Assembly: GCF_001421805.1 (NCBI RefSeq)
Contig: NZ_LMLC01000001.1
Location: forward strand, 992,001-1,056,000
Direction of reading: 5' to 3'
Length of the DNA: 64,000 nt
From: Sphingomonas sp. Leaf34
GTDB taxonomy: Bacteria > Pseudomonadota > Alphaproteobacteria > Sphingomonadales > Sphingomonadaceae
Under the pieces are notes generated by a model. That model saw only the letters and a program-made list of their open reading frames with translations, searched no databases and had not been told where the DNA came from. A program made the position numbers and the translations under genes. This document shows positions 43,396 to 52,394 of the stretch, in pieces. Position 1 is the first letter of the stretch. Every line of letters begins with the position of its first letter.

Positions 43396-45066
43396 ATGAG
43401 CGATATGCCGGGACCAGACTCGTTCCTGCGCGCGACACCGCTGACGGGCGGTGCGCCCGCATACCGTGCGCCGCTCGCACCGATCGGCGTGGTGTTTGCG
43501 ATCGCCGGCTCGAGCAGCCGCGTGCTGATCGACCGCGCGTCGATCGGCGCGCTGTGCGACGATCCCGATCCGGTCGTCGGCGCGGCGGGTCAGGTCGGCA
43601 GCCAGGTCAAGATGCGCGTCGGCGGATCATGGCTGGTCGCCAATATCCGTTCGCTGAAGCTCGAGGACAATGCCGGCACCTGCATCGCCGCCGAGATCGA
43701 CTTTCTCGGCGAAGGCGATGAGGAACGACTGACCGGCAAGCTCCACCGGTTCCGCCGCGGCGTGACGCGCTATCCGATGCCGGGGTGCGAAGTGTTCGCG
43801 ATCACCACCCCGGATCTGCAACAAATCTATGCCGCCGAGGACCGCGCGAACATCACCATAGGCACGGTCTATCCCACGGAGGACATCCGCGCCGCGCTCT
43901 ACGTCGATGCGATGCTCGGCAAGCATTTCGCGCTCGTCGGGTCGACCGGCACCGGCAAGTCGACCAGCGCCGCGCTGATCCTCCACCGGATCTGCGACCT
44001 TGCACCGCAGGGTCATATCGTGATGATCGACCCGCACGGCGAATATGCCGCGGCGTTCAAGTCCAATGGTGCGCTATACGACGTCTCGAACCTGCAGATG
44101 CCGTACTGGCTGATGAATTTCGAGGAACATTGCGAGGTGTTCCTCACCACCAGCGGCGCCGCACGCCAGTTCGACTCGGATATCCTCGCCAAATGCCTGC
44201 TCGCCGCCAAGGCCAAGAGTCGCCTCGGCCAGGAAATTCCGAAGCTCACCGTCGACGCGCCGATCCCGTACCTGCTCAGCGACCTGACGACGATCATCAG
44301 TGCAGAGATGGGCAAGATGGATCGCGCCGGCGACATTGCGCCCTATCTCCGCCTGAAAACCAAGATCGACGAGATCAAGGCCGATCCGCGCTATGGCTTC
44401 ATGTTCTCGGGCATGCTCGTCGCGGACACGATGGCGAATTTCCTCGCGCGCATCTTCCGCCTGCCCGGCGACGGCAAGCCGATCTCGATCATCGACGTCT
44501 CGGGCGTACCGTCGGAGATCACCTCGGTGGTGGTCGCCGTGCTTGCCCGGATGACGTTCGATTTCGCGATCTGGTCGCGCAACGAGCCGCAACGGCCGAT
44601 CCTGCTCGTTTGCGAAGAGGCGCATCGCTACATCCCCGCGGGTCGGGAAACGACCAGCTCGGTCGGCCGAATCCTTGGGCGGATTGCCAAGGAAGGGCGC
44701 AAATACGGCGTGTCGCTGGGCCTGATCACGCAGCGTCCGTCGGATTTGGCGGAAGGGGTGCTGTCGCAGTGCGGCACGATCATCGCGATGCGTCTCAACA
44801 ACGACCGCGATCAGGCGTTCGTCCGCGCGGCGATGCCCGAAGGCGCCCGCGGTTTCCTTGATTCGATCCCGGCACTGCGCAATCGTGAATGCATCATCTG
44901 CGGCGAAGGCGTGACGATCCCGATCCGCGTGAGCTTCGACGGTCTCGACGAATCGAAGCGCCCGGCCTCGGGCGATCCGATGTTCTCGGCACTGTGGCGC
45001 GACGTCGGCCATGAAGACCAGATCATCGCCCGGACGATTCAACGCTGGCGTGCGCAGGGCAAATAG
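43396..45066 (+). CDS. HerA-like ATP-binding DNA translocase (DUF87)
   Basis: FtsK/HerA-type ATPase of 556 residues. An N-terminal HAS-barrel-like region (about 20-120) is followed by Walker A LVGSTGTGKSTSA (near 180), Walker B ILLVCEEAHRYIP (near 403) and GLITQRPSDLAEGVLSQCGT with the sensor/arginine-finger region. HerA proteins process DNA ends, often with a NurA nuclease or, in defence systems, with SIR2-like partners; no such partner is adjacent here. ATG at 43396 preferred; 43360 or the TTG at 43354 are possible. Confidence 0.88.
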   Translation: MSDMPGPDSFLRATPLTGGAPAYRAPLAPIGVVFAIAGSSSRVLIDRASIGALCDDPDPVVGAAGQVGSQVKMRVGGSWLVANIRSLKLEDNAGTCIAAEIDFLGEGDEERLTGKLHRFRRGVTRYPMPGCEVFAITTPDLQQIYAAEDRANITIGTVYPTEDIRAALYVDAMLGKHFALVGSTGTGKSTSAALILHRICDLAPQGHIVMIDPHGEYAAAFKSNGALYDVSNLQMPYWLMNFEEHCEVFLTTSGAARQFDSDILAKCLLAAKAKSRLGQEIPKLTVDAPIPYLLSDLTTIISAEMGKMDRAGDIAPYLRLKTKIDEIKADPRYGFMFSGMLVADTMANFLARIFRLPGDGKPISIIDVSGVPSEITSVVVAVLARMTFDFAIWSRNEPQRPILLVCEEAHRYIPAGRETTSSVGRILGRIAKEGRKYGVSLGLITQRPSDLAEGVLSQCGTIIAMRLNNDRDQAFVRAAMPEGARGFLDSIPALRNRECIICGEGVTIPIRVSFDGLDESKRPASGDPMFSALWRDVGHEDQIIARTIQRWRAQGK

Positions 45067-45090
45067 ACCGGCCGCCAGCGTGGCGCCGCG

Positions 45091-45630
45091 TCAGTCGGCG
45101 TCGGGACCGAGCGTCGGATCGAGATCGCGCGGGCGGATGAAGCGCGTCAGGCGCGCGCTGCCAGACGCAATGTCTTCCCAGCTACCGGCCTCGAACTGAA
45201 GCTCGGCAATGCTGGCGGTCGGGTATTTGTCCTCGACCGCATCGCGTAACGGATCCGCCGCGTCGGCAACCAGTAGCAGGACGAGGTCTTCGAGCCCCGG
45301 ATTATGCCCGACCAGCAGCGCGCGCTCGGCGTCGGCCGGAAAGCCGTGCACCACGTCGAGCAACGTCGCCGCCGACGCAAGATACACGCGGCGGTCCAGG
45401 ACCGGTGCGATCGTCCGGCCATAGCCCGATTCGATCTGCGCCAGCGTCTCCGACACGCGCACCGCGGGCGACGCGATCGCGTGGTCGAACGTCAGTCCCA
45501 GCGTCCGCATGTGGCGGCCGACCATCGCCGCGGCGCGCTTGCCCTTGGCGTTGAGCGGGCGATCGAAATCGCGCGCGACCGGATCGTCCCAGCCGGATTT
45601 GGCGTGGCGCAACAGCGTCAGCGTCTTCAT
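45091..45630 (-). CDS. SixA-like histidine phosphatase
   Basis: Histidine-phosphatase-superfamily protein of 179 residues with the RHG-type motif LTLLRHAKSGWDD at the N-terminus, ending the core at LLVGHNPGLEDLVLLL (second His). Such proteins dephosphorylate phosphohistidine or small phosphate esters. The ATG at 45630 has GAGGAT before it. It starts 8 bases after the helicase stop on the same strand, so co-transcription is likely. Specific substrate unknown. Confidence 0.88.
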   Translation of the reverse strand: MKTLTLLRHAKSGWDDPVARDFDRPLNAKGKRAAAMVGRHMRTLGLTFDHAIASPAVRVSETLAQIESGYGRTIAPVLDRRVYLASAATLLDVVHGFPADAERALLVGHNPGLEDLVLLLVADAADPLRDAVEDKYPTASIAELQFEAGSWEDIASGSARLTRFIRPRDLDPTLGPDAD

Positions 45631-45638
45631 GGCAATCC

Positions 45639-48338
45639 TCAAGCCGGTTCGCGGCTTTCATGCCCTACGCTAGCGCGCGAGGAAAGCCGGCTTGCGACTC
45701 GGGCTACCGCTTCTTCGAGCGTCACGCGCGCGATCGGCACGCCCGGCGGGAACGCGGCGAGCAGGCGCGAGGGCATCGCCGCCGACAGCATCACGAACAC
45801 GCCCGAATCGTCGGCGCGGCGGATCAGCCGGCCGAACGCCTGCGCCAGCCGCGCGCGGACGAGCCGGTCGTCATAGGCCGAGCCGCCGCCCGCAAGCCGC
45901 CGCGCGGCGTGGAGCACCGACGGTTTCGCCCAGGGCACGCCCTCCATCACCACGAGCCGCAGCGATTCGCCGGGGACGTCGACGCCGTCGCGCAGCGCAT
46001 CGGTGCCGAGCAGCGAGGCGCCCGGATCGTCGCGGAAGATGTCGACCAGCGTGCCGGTATCGATCGGATCGACGTGTTGCGCGTGGAGCGGCAGGCCTTC
46101 GCGCGCGAGGCGATCGGCGATGCGGCCGTGCACGCCGCGCAGCCGCCGGATCGCAGTGAAGAGCCCCAGCGTCCCGCCGCGGCTGGCGACGATCAGCTGC
46201 GCATAGGCGTTGGCGAGCGCGCCTATGTCGCCGCGCTTCACGTCGGTGACGATCAGGACTTCGGCCTGGCGGGTATAGTCGAACGGGCTCTTCGCCTCGA
46301 ACCGCGCGGCGGGGCGCAGCAGATGCGGCGCGCCGCTGCGGGCTTCGGCCACTTCCCAGTCGCCGCCGCCGGTGAGCGTCGCCGAGGTGACGAGCGCGCC
46401 GTGTGCGGGCTTCAGCACGATCTCGGCGAACGGTCGCGTCGGGTCGAGCCAGTGGCGGTGGAGGCCGATGTCGAACTCGCGGCCCTCGATCCGGTCGACC
46501 GCGAGCCAGTCGACGAAATCCCCGTCGACGGGGCCGCCGACGCGCGCGAGCAGCGACAGCCACGCCGCGACCGTCTCCGCGCGCCACCCGATCGAGGCGA
46601 TCGCGCCCTCGACGCGCGCGCGGGCGGGGCCGTCCATCCAGTCGGGAGCCTCGGCGAGCACCGCCTCGAGACGGCGGCCGAGCGTCACGAGCGGACGGAC
46701 CAGCGCGTCGAGCGCGGCGGCGGCGGGCGCCGCGGCCTCGATCAGAGTCGCGTCGGGTTCGGCGAGTTCGGTTTCCAACCCATAGCCCGCGTCGCCCGGC
46801 TGCTCGGCGCGCGCGTAGGTGAGCCCGCGGACGGCGGCGAGCAGCGTCTCGATCGGACCGAACGGCGCGCCTTCGCCAAGCCGTTGCAGCCAGCCGTCGC
46901 TCGCCAGCGCCCCCGCCGCGGTCACCGCGTCGCTGATCGCGCGCGCGCCCTGTTCGTCATAGCTCGCGAGGTCGGACAGCCGTGCGGCAAGGCCGCGGCG
47001 CCGGCCACGCCCGCCCGATTCGGGGCCGAGGATCCAGCGGCGCAGTTCGATCGTCTCGGCACCGGTCAGCGCGGTCGCGAACATCGAATCGGCGGCGTCG
47101 AAGATGTGGTGGCCCTCGTCGAACACATAGCGTGTCGGCCGGGTCGCGAGTTCGCGGCCGCGCGCCGCGTTGACCATCACCAGCGCGTGGTTGGCGATGA
47201 CGATGTCCGCGTCCGACGAGGCGCGCGCGGCGCGCTCGATGAAGCATTTCCGGTAATGCGGGCAGCCGGCATAGACGCATTCGCCGCGCCGGTCGGTCAG
47301 CGCGGTCGATCCGTTGCGGCGGAACAAAGTCGGCAGCCAGCCGGGCAGGTCGCCGCCGACCATGTCGCCGTCGGCGCTATACGCCGCCCAGCGCGCGACG
47401 AGATGCGCGAGAATCGCCGCGCGGCCCGCGAACCCGCCCTGCAGCGCGTCCTCGAGATTGAGCAGGCACAGGTAATTCTCGCGGCCCTTGCGCGTGACGA
47501 CCTTGGCCTTGCGGATCGCGGCGTCGGGATAGAGCCGCGCGGTTTCCTGTCCCAACTGGCGCTGCAGCGTCTTGGTATAGGTCGAGATCCACACCGCGCC
47601 GCCCGCCTTCTCCGCCCAGAGCGACGCGGGCGCGATATAGCCGAGCGTCTTGCCGATCCCGGTCCCCGCTTCGGCGAGGACGAGGTTGGGCGTGTCGCGC
47701 ATCGCGCGCGGCGCGAAGGCGGCAGTCGCGGCGCCGGCATAGGCGCGCTGGCCGGGGCGTTCCTCCGCGCCGTGCCCGGTGAGGTCGACGAGGCGCGCTT
47801 CGGCATCGCCGGGCTCGATCGTGACGGTGCGCGGGGCGGGGCGCGGCGCATGCTCCTCCCATTCGGGCAGCACCGAGAACAGCCAGCGTTCGTTGACGGA
47901 CGGCTTCTTCAGCCGCTCGGCGACGACCGGCGCCCAGGGCCAGCGCAGGCGGAACAGCGATTGTGCCGAGGTCCACGCGCCTTCGCGCTCGGGCCAGTCG
48001 CCATCGGTCAGCGCCAGCATCGCCTCGGCCGCACGCAGCAGGAACGACGCGACTTCGGCATCCTCGCTCGGCACGTCCAGCCCGGTGACCCGCGCGATGC
48101 CCTTTGGCGTCGGCACCGCGAACTGCCCAGGCCGCAGGAACGCGTAAAGTTCGAGCAAATCGAGCCCCGACAGGTCGGGATAGCCGAGCCGCTGCCCGAT
48201 CAACGGCGCGTTGAGCATGATGACCGGCGTGTCGGCGGCGACCCGGATCGCCTCGCCCCGCCCGATCGGCCGCGCGCCCTCCGCATTCGCGATCCAGATG
48301 CCGGCGTGGCTGGCGTGGAGGGCGGGATAGGGAAGCAC
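45639..48338 (-). CDS. DinG/XPD-type ATP-dependent DNA helicase
   Basis: Superfamily 2 helicase of 899 residues. Walker A EAGTGIGKT is at about 223-231; four cysteines suited to a 4Fe-4S cluster lie in RENYLC and GECVYAGCPHYRKC; the motif II box is DEGH (YVFDEGHHIFDA); C-terminal motifs include LLGTDALRDGVDVPG and AQAFGRLIRRADDSGV. The first 110 residues (LNAPLIGQRLG, LDLLELYAFLRP) look like an eroded DnaQ exonuclease domain. The GTG at 48338 was chosen (AAGG 8 bases upstream, family-like LPYPALHASHAG); a TTG at 48356 is the alternative. Confidence 0.9.
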   Translation of the reverse strand: MLPYPALHASHAGIWIANAEGARPIGRGEAIRVAADTPVIMLNAPLIGQRLGYPDLSGLDLLELYAFLRPGQFAVPTPKGIARVTGLDVPSEDAEVASFLLRAAEAMLALTDGDWPEREGAWTSAQSLFRLRWPWAPVVAERLKKPSVNERWLFSVLPEWEEHAPRPAPRTVTIEPGDAEARLVDLTGHGAEERPGQRAYAGAATAAFAPRAMRDTPNLVLAEAGTGIGKTLGYIAPASLWAEKAGGAVWISTYTKTLQRQLGQETARLYPDAAIRKAKVVTRKGRENYLCLLNLEDALQGGFAGRAAILAHLVARWAAYSADGDMVGGDLPGWLPTLFRRNGSTALTDRRGECVYAGCPHYRKCFIERAARASSDADIVIANHALVMVNAARGRELATRPTRYVFDEGHHIFDAADSMFATALTGAETIELRRWILGPESGGRGRRRGLAARLSDLASYDEQGARAISDAVTAAGALASDGWLQRLGEGAPFGPIETLLAAVRGLTYARAEQPGDAGYGLETELAEPDATLIEAAAPAAAALDALVRPLVTLGRRLEAVLAEAPDWMDGPARARVEGAIASIGWRAETVAAWLSLLARVGGPVDGDFVDWLAVDRIEGREFDIGLHRHWLDPTRPFAEIVLKPAHGALVTSATLTGGGDWEVAEARSGAPHLLRPAARFEAKSPFDYTRQAEVLIVTDVKRGDIGALANAYAQLIVASRGGTLGLFTAIRRLRGVHGRIADRLAREGLPLHAQHVDPIDTGTLVDIFRDDPGASLLGTDALRDGVDVPGESLRLVVMEGVPWAKPSVLHAARRLAGGGSAYDDRLVRARLAQAFGRLIRRADDSGVFVMLSAAMPSRLLAAFPPGVPIARVTLEEAVARVASRLSSRASVGHESREPA

Positions 48339-48412
48339 CGCGCAACCTTGTGCCAAGAGGAACGAAAGGGCAACCTTTTGTGGGGCTGTCGTGCTGCAAA
48401 CAGGACTTAGCG

Positions 48413-48537
48413 ATCCTCCCCCGCCAGGGGGAGGTGGCAGGCGTAGCCTGACGGAGGGGGCGGTAGGCGATCACCTGCGTTCCGTGTCCTCCCCCTCCGA
48501 CGCCTGCGGCGCCACCTCCCCCTGGCGGGGGAGGATC
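48413..48537. repeat. REP-like pair, family B
   Basis: Left unit GATCCTCCCCCGCCAGGGGG at 48413-48432, inner CTGACGGAGG and CCTCCGACG, and right unit CACCTCCCCCTGGCGGGGGA up to 48537. Fills most of the gap between the helicase start and the glycine-zipper gene. Confidence 0.87.
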
Positions 48538-48628
48538 TTTTTTGGGGGCGGCCGTTGCGCAACCGGTACGGTGCACATGCGTTGCGCATCGATCGATACC
48601 AACAGCTTATCTTCACAGGACGATCATC

Positions 48629-48934
48629 ATGCGGAAGTTTCTCATGGCGCTGAGCGCGCTCTCGCTTGCCATTCCGGCTGCCGCCGTGATCCCCACGGAC
48701 AAGGCCGAAGCGCGCTCGAAGCGCGAATATCGCGGGCATGACCGCCGCTACCGGGCGAAGCGCTGCCGCCATTCGAGCGGCACGACGGGTCTGGTCGCGG
48801 GCGGCGTCGGTGGCGCGGTGCTCGGCAATGCGGTCGGCGGCGGGTTGCTCGGCACGCTGGCGGGTGGTGCAGCGGGTGCGCTGGGCGGCCGCGCGGTCGA
48901 TCGGACGATCACCGCGAAGGACCGCTGTCGCTGA
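48629..48934 (+). CDS. Glycine-zipper envelope protein, 101 aa
   Basis: Exported small protein. Signal peptide MRKFLMALSALSLAIPAAA, a basic stretch (RSKREYRGHDRRYRAKRCRH), then a glycine-zipper membrane-like region GLVAGGVGGAVLGNAVGGGL followed by LGTLAGGAAGALGGRAVD. Members of this Rick_17kDa/2TM glycine-zipper group are outer-membrane-associated, some lipoproteins; this one lacks a lipobox. ATG at 48629 with CAGGACG upstream. Function unknown. Confidence 0.84.
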   Translation: MRKFLMALSALSLAIPAAAVIPTDKAEARSKREYRGHDRRYRAKRCRHSSGTTGLVAGGVGGAVLGNAVGGGLLGTLAGGAAGALGGRAVDRTITAKDRCR

Positions 48935-48993
48935 TTGACGTATGCGGCGGTGGGGGTGACGGACACGAACGCACGCGCTAGTCGCGATGCATC

Positions 48994-50559
48994 ATGATCG
49001 ACGACATCCGCACCGCCGCCCTCGAGTCCAAAGCTTGGCCGTATGAGGAGGCGCGCAAACTTCTCAAGCGGTATCCAAACGGCAAATCGGGCGCGCCGGT
49101 GCTGTTCGAGACGGGCTATGGACCGTCGGGGCTGCCGCATATCGGCACGTTCAACGAGGTGTTGCGCACGACGATGGTGCGCAACGCCTTTCACGCGTTG
49201 AGCGACACGCCGACCCGGCTGATCGCGTTCTCGGACGACATGGACGGGCTGCGTAAGGTGCCCGACAACGTCCCCAACGGCGACATGCTGCGCGAGCATC
49301 TCGGCAAGCCGCTGACGCAGATCCCCGATCCGTTCAGCACGCATTCGAGCTTCGCCGCGCATAACAACGCGATTTTGCGCGAATTTCTCGACCGCTACGG
49401 CTTCGACTATGAATTCGCGTCGTCGACCGACTATTACACCAGCGGCCGTTTCGACGAGGCGCTGAAGGGCGTGCTGCGGCATTTCCAGGGCATCCAGGAC
49501 GTGATGCTGCCGACGCTGCGCGCCGAGCGCCGCGCGACCTATTCGCCGGTGCTGCCGATCTCGCCAACCAGCGGCATCGTGCTGCAGGTGCCGATCGAGG
49601 TGATCGATGCCGAGGCCGGGCTGATCGCGTTCGACGATGAGGGCCAGCGGATCGAGCAGTCGGTGCTCGGAGGCAAGGCCAAGCTCCAGTGGAAGGTCGA
49701 CTGGGCGATGCGCTGGGTCGCGCTCGGCGTCGATTACGAGATGGCGGGCAAGGACCTGATCGATTCGGTGACGCAGTCGTCGAAGATCGCGCGCGTGCTC
49801 GGCGGTCGCCCGCCCGAGGGCTTCAACTACGAGATGTTCCTCGACGAGAATGGCGAGAAGATCTCGAAGTCCAAGGGCAATGGCCTCAGCCTCGACCAGT
49901 GGCTGACCTATGGCCCGCAGGAGAGCCTCGCCTTCTACGCGTATCGCGAGCCGAAAAAGGCCAAGTCGCTGCACATGGGCGTGATCCCGCGCGCGGTGGA
50001 CGAATATTGGCAGTTCCGCGGCAATTATGGGTCCCAAGACCTGAAGCAGAAGCTCGGCAATCCGGTCCACCACATCCATGACGGCAAGCTCCCCGAGGGC
50101 GAGCTGCCGGTGACGTTCGGGCTGCTGCTCAACCTCGTCGGCGTGATGGGCGATGCGAGCAAGGCGCAGGTCTGGGGGTATCTCGCGAACTACGTCCCCG
50201 ATGCGTCGGCGAAGAGCTATCCCGAGCTCGACAAGCTGATCGATCACGCGCTGGCCTATGGCCGCGATTTCGTCGCGCCGACACTCAAGCGCCGCGCGCC
50301 CGTGGCGCACGAGGTCGCGGCACTCGAGCGGCTCGACGCCGAACTCGCCGCGCTGCCGGCCGAGGCGAGTGCCGAGGATATCCAGAACATCGTCTACGAG
50401 ATCGGCAAGACCGGCGGGTTCGAAAACCTGCGCGACTGGTTCAAGGCGCTGTACGAGACGCTGCTCGGCTCCGAGCAGGGGCCGCGGATGGGCAGCTTCA
50501 TCGCGCTGTACGGCGTGGCGAACTCGCGGAAACTGATCGCGGAGGCCTTGGCGCGGTAA
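48994..50559 (+). CDS. lysS: Lysyl-tRNA synthetase, class I
   Basis: Charges tRNA-Lys with lysine. The 521 residues are of the class I (archaeal/alphaproteobacterial) type, unrelated to the class II LysRS of most bacteria. The Rossmann signature GPSGLPHIGT is at 43-52 and the second signature K289-ISKSK is in NGEKISKSKGNG. The C-terminal helical anticodon region ends FIALYGVANSRKLIAEALAR. Length and start (MIDDIRTAALESKAWP) are typical. Probably stands alone. Confidence 0.97.
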   Translation: MIDDIRTAALESKAWPYEEARKLLKRYPNGKSGAPVLFETGYGPSGLPHIGTFNEVLRTTMVRNAFHALSDTPTRLIAFSDDMDGLRKVPDNVPNGDMLREHLGKPLTQIPDPFSTHSSFAAHNNAILREFLDRYGFDYEFASSTDYYTSGRFDEALKGVLRHFQGIQDVMLPTLRAERRATYSPVLPISPTSGIVLQVPIEVIDAEAGLIAFDDEGQRIEQSVLGGKAKLQWKVDWAMRWVALGVDYEMAGKDLIDSVTQSSKIARVLGGRPPEGFNYEMFLDENGEKISKSKGNGLSLDQWLTYGPQESLAFYAYREPKKAKSLHMGVIPRAVDEYWQFRGNYGSQDLKQKLGNPVHHIHDGKLPEGELPVTFGLLLNLVGVMGDASKAQVWGYLANYVPDASAKSYPELDKLIDHALAYGRDFVAPTLKRRAPVAHEVAALERLDAELAALPAEASAEDIQNIVYEIGKTGGFENLRDWFKALYETLLGSEQGPRMGSFIALYGVANSRKLIAEALAR

Positions 50560-50581
50560 GGGCGTACCTCGCACAAGATAT

Positions 50582-50686
50582 CCACCCCGGCGGAGGCCGG
50601 GGCCCAGTTGGGGGACCTGCATAACGGCGTGCAGCGTGTCGTTACTGCCACCTTTCCAACTGGGCCCCGGCCTCCGCCGGGGTGGT
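50582..50686. repeat. REP-like pair, family C
   Basis: CCACCCCGGCGGAGGCCGGG then GCCCAGTTGGG at 50582-50612 is mirrored by CCAACTGGGCC and CCGGCCTCCGCCGGGGTGG ending at 50686. Lies between lysS and the next gene and could terminate lysS. Confidence 0.87.
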
Positions 50687-50740
50687 AGTTCTATGAGGCA
50701 TCTCGCATCCGGCCTCGACAACCCGACCCGAAAAGTGGCC

Positions 50741-51298
50741 ATGTTTCATCGACCGATCGGCCGTCACAGCCTGTTCTTCGCGATCCGCCCGCCACTACCG
50801 CTCGCGCGCCAGATCACCGAGGCGGCGTCGTGGTTCGAGACCGGGGGGCAGAAGCGGCGCCCCGACCATCTGCACGTCGTGATCGATATCCTCGACGACC
50901 ATGACCGCGTGTCGACCGCGCTCGAGCGCGATCTGAAGGCGATCGGCGATGCGGTCGAGGCCGCGCCGTTCGCGCTCCAGTTCGATATCGCGGTCGGGAC
51001 AGAGCGATCCGTCGCGCTGTGTTCGCGCCGCCCGAACGCCTCGCTCAACGCACTGCGGCAGCGGATCGCGGTGGCGCGCGAGGCGGCGGGGCTGTCGGCG
51101 CGCGCAGGCCATCGGTTCAGTCCGCGGATGACGCTCGGCTACCGCGACGGCGCGCCGTTCACGCACGACATTGCGCCGATCGGCTGGACCGCGGACGCGT
51201 TCGTGCTCGTCCACAGCCGGGTCGGCCAGATGCGGCACGACGTGATCGGTCGCTGGCTCCTGAACGGCGTGGACGATCGGCAGCTGGCGCTGTTCTAG
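50741..51298 (+). CDS. 2'-5' RNA ligase/LigT-like phosphoesterase, degenerate active site
   Basis: 185-residue protein with the 2H-phosphoesterase layout: HSLFFAIRPP at the N-terminus, a first motif region RRPDHLHVVIDIL and a second HRFSPRMTLGYRD. In the family both motifs read HxT/S; here the first is HVV (Val for Thr) and the second is PRMT (Arg for His), so the classic catalytic pair appears broken. The start is uncertain: ATG at 50741 (MFHRPIGRH) or at 50693 inside the edge of a REP unit. Could be an inactive binder or a decaying gene. Confidence 0.72.
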   Translation: MFHRPIGRHSLFFAIRPPLPLARQITEAASWFETGGQKRRPDHLHVVIDILDDHDRVSTALERDLKAIGDAVEAAPFALQFDIAVGTERSVALCSRRPNASLNALRQRIAVAREAAGLSARAGHRFSPRMTLGYRDGAPFTHDIAPIGWTADAFVLVHSRVGQMRHDVIGRWLLNGVDDRQLALF

Positions 51299-51389
51299 GC
51301 CGTCGAATTGGTGGAACGCGCGGGACCCGGTAGGACCCACAGCGCGATCGGTTGGTTCTTCCCTCGTGACCGCGCACCAAGGAGCAAAC

Positions 51390-52394
51390 ATGCGGCTGTT
51401 CTTCGACGACGCCCAGCGGACCCATGCGCCAGCGCGTGAACTGCACAACGGCGCGTTCACCGCCTATGCGGAGACGCCCGCGCGCGTCGATGCGATCCTG
51501 CGCGCGATCGGCCCGGTCGAGGCGCCGGAGGATCGCGGCGAGGCACCCATCCTGGCGGTGCATACGCCCGCTTATGCCGCGTTCCTGAAGGAAGCCGCGC
51601 GGCTGTGGCGCGACGCAGGGCGCGAGGGCGATGCGATCCCCTATGCGTTCCCGGTTCGCGGCCGCCGTCCGCTCGATCTCACGCGGATCGACGCGCTGAT
51701 CGGCGCACACAGCTTCGATGCCACCACGCCGATCACCCCCGAGGCCTGGGCCGCCTCGTACGGCAGCGCGCAGTCCGCGCTCGCCGCGACGCACGCGGTG
51801 CTCGACGGCGAGCGCGCCGCGTTCGCGCTGTGCCGCCCGCCCGGCCATCATGCGGGTGCCGATTATTGCGGCGGATACTGCCATCTCAACACCGCAGCGA
51901 TCGCCGCGCAGGCTGCGCGCGACGCCGGGGTCGCGCGCGTCGCGATCCTCGACATCGATTATCATCACGGCAACGGCACGCAGGACATCTTCGCGCGCAG
52001 GGGCGACGTGTTCTACGCCTCGGTCCACGCCGATCCGACGACCGACTATCCCTTCTACTGGGGCCATGCCGACGAGACCGGCGAGGGCGAAGGGCTCGGC
52101 ACGACGCTCAACCTGCCCTTGCCGCACGGCACGCGGATCGAGGCCTTTCGCGCCGCGCAGAGCACCGCGCTCGACGCGTTCGCCGCCTTCGATCCGGGCC
52201 TGCTGGTCGTCAGCTTCGGCGCGGATACGTGGGAGGGCGACCCGATCTCGCATTTCGCGCTGACGACGCCCGACTATGCCGTGCTCGCCGCCGATATCGC
52301 GGCCCGTGGCTGGCCGAGCGTCATCGTCATGGAGGGCGGCTATGCGGTCGACGCGCTGGGGCACAACGTCGCGAGTTTCCTGAGTGGCTTCTGA
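51390..52394 (+). CDS. Histone-deacetylase-family/acetylpolyamine amidohydrolase
   Basis: Zinc deacetylase of 334 residues. Active-site segments are intact: CRPPGHHAG (the two catalytic His, near 153-154), DIDYHHGNGTQDIF with Zn ligands Asp190 and His192, VVSFGADTWEGDP with the third Asp ligand, and MEGGY near the end. The sequence resembles bacterial acetylpolyamine amidohydrolases. The ATG at 51390 has AAGGAG 5 bases upstream. The MFS gene starts 11 bases before its stop, hinting that deacetylation and transport of one compound are linked. Confidence 0.91.
   Translation: MRLFFDDAQRTHAPARELHNGAFTAYAETPARVDAILRAIGPVEAPEDRGEAPILAVHTPAYAAFLKEAARLWRDAGREGDAIPYAFPVRGRRPLDLTRIDALIGAHSFDATTPITPEAWAASYGSAQSALAATHAVLDGERAAFALCRPPGHHAGADYCGGYCHLNTAAIAAQAARDAGVARVAILDIDYHHGNGTQDIFARRGDVFYASVHADPTTDYPFYWGHADETGEGEGLGTTLNLPLPHGTRIEAFRAAQSTALDAFAAFDPGLLVVSFGADTWEGDPISHFALTTPDYAVLAADIAARGWPSVIVMEGGYAVDALGHNVASFLSGF

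Noticed and set aside
43396..45066. HerA-like ATPase as part of an anti-phage system
   Set aside because: No SIR2, DUF4297, NurA or other nuclease partner is adjacent; neighbours are a membrane protein and a phosphatase.
45660..48410. 916-codon + strand frame opposite the helicase
   Set aside because: Antisense to a complete SF2 helicase; composition is that of a shadow frame.
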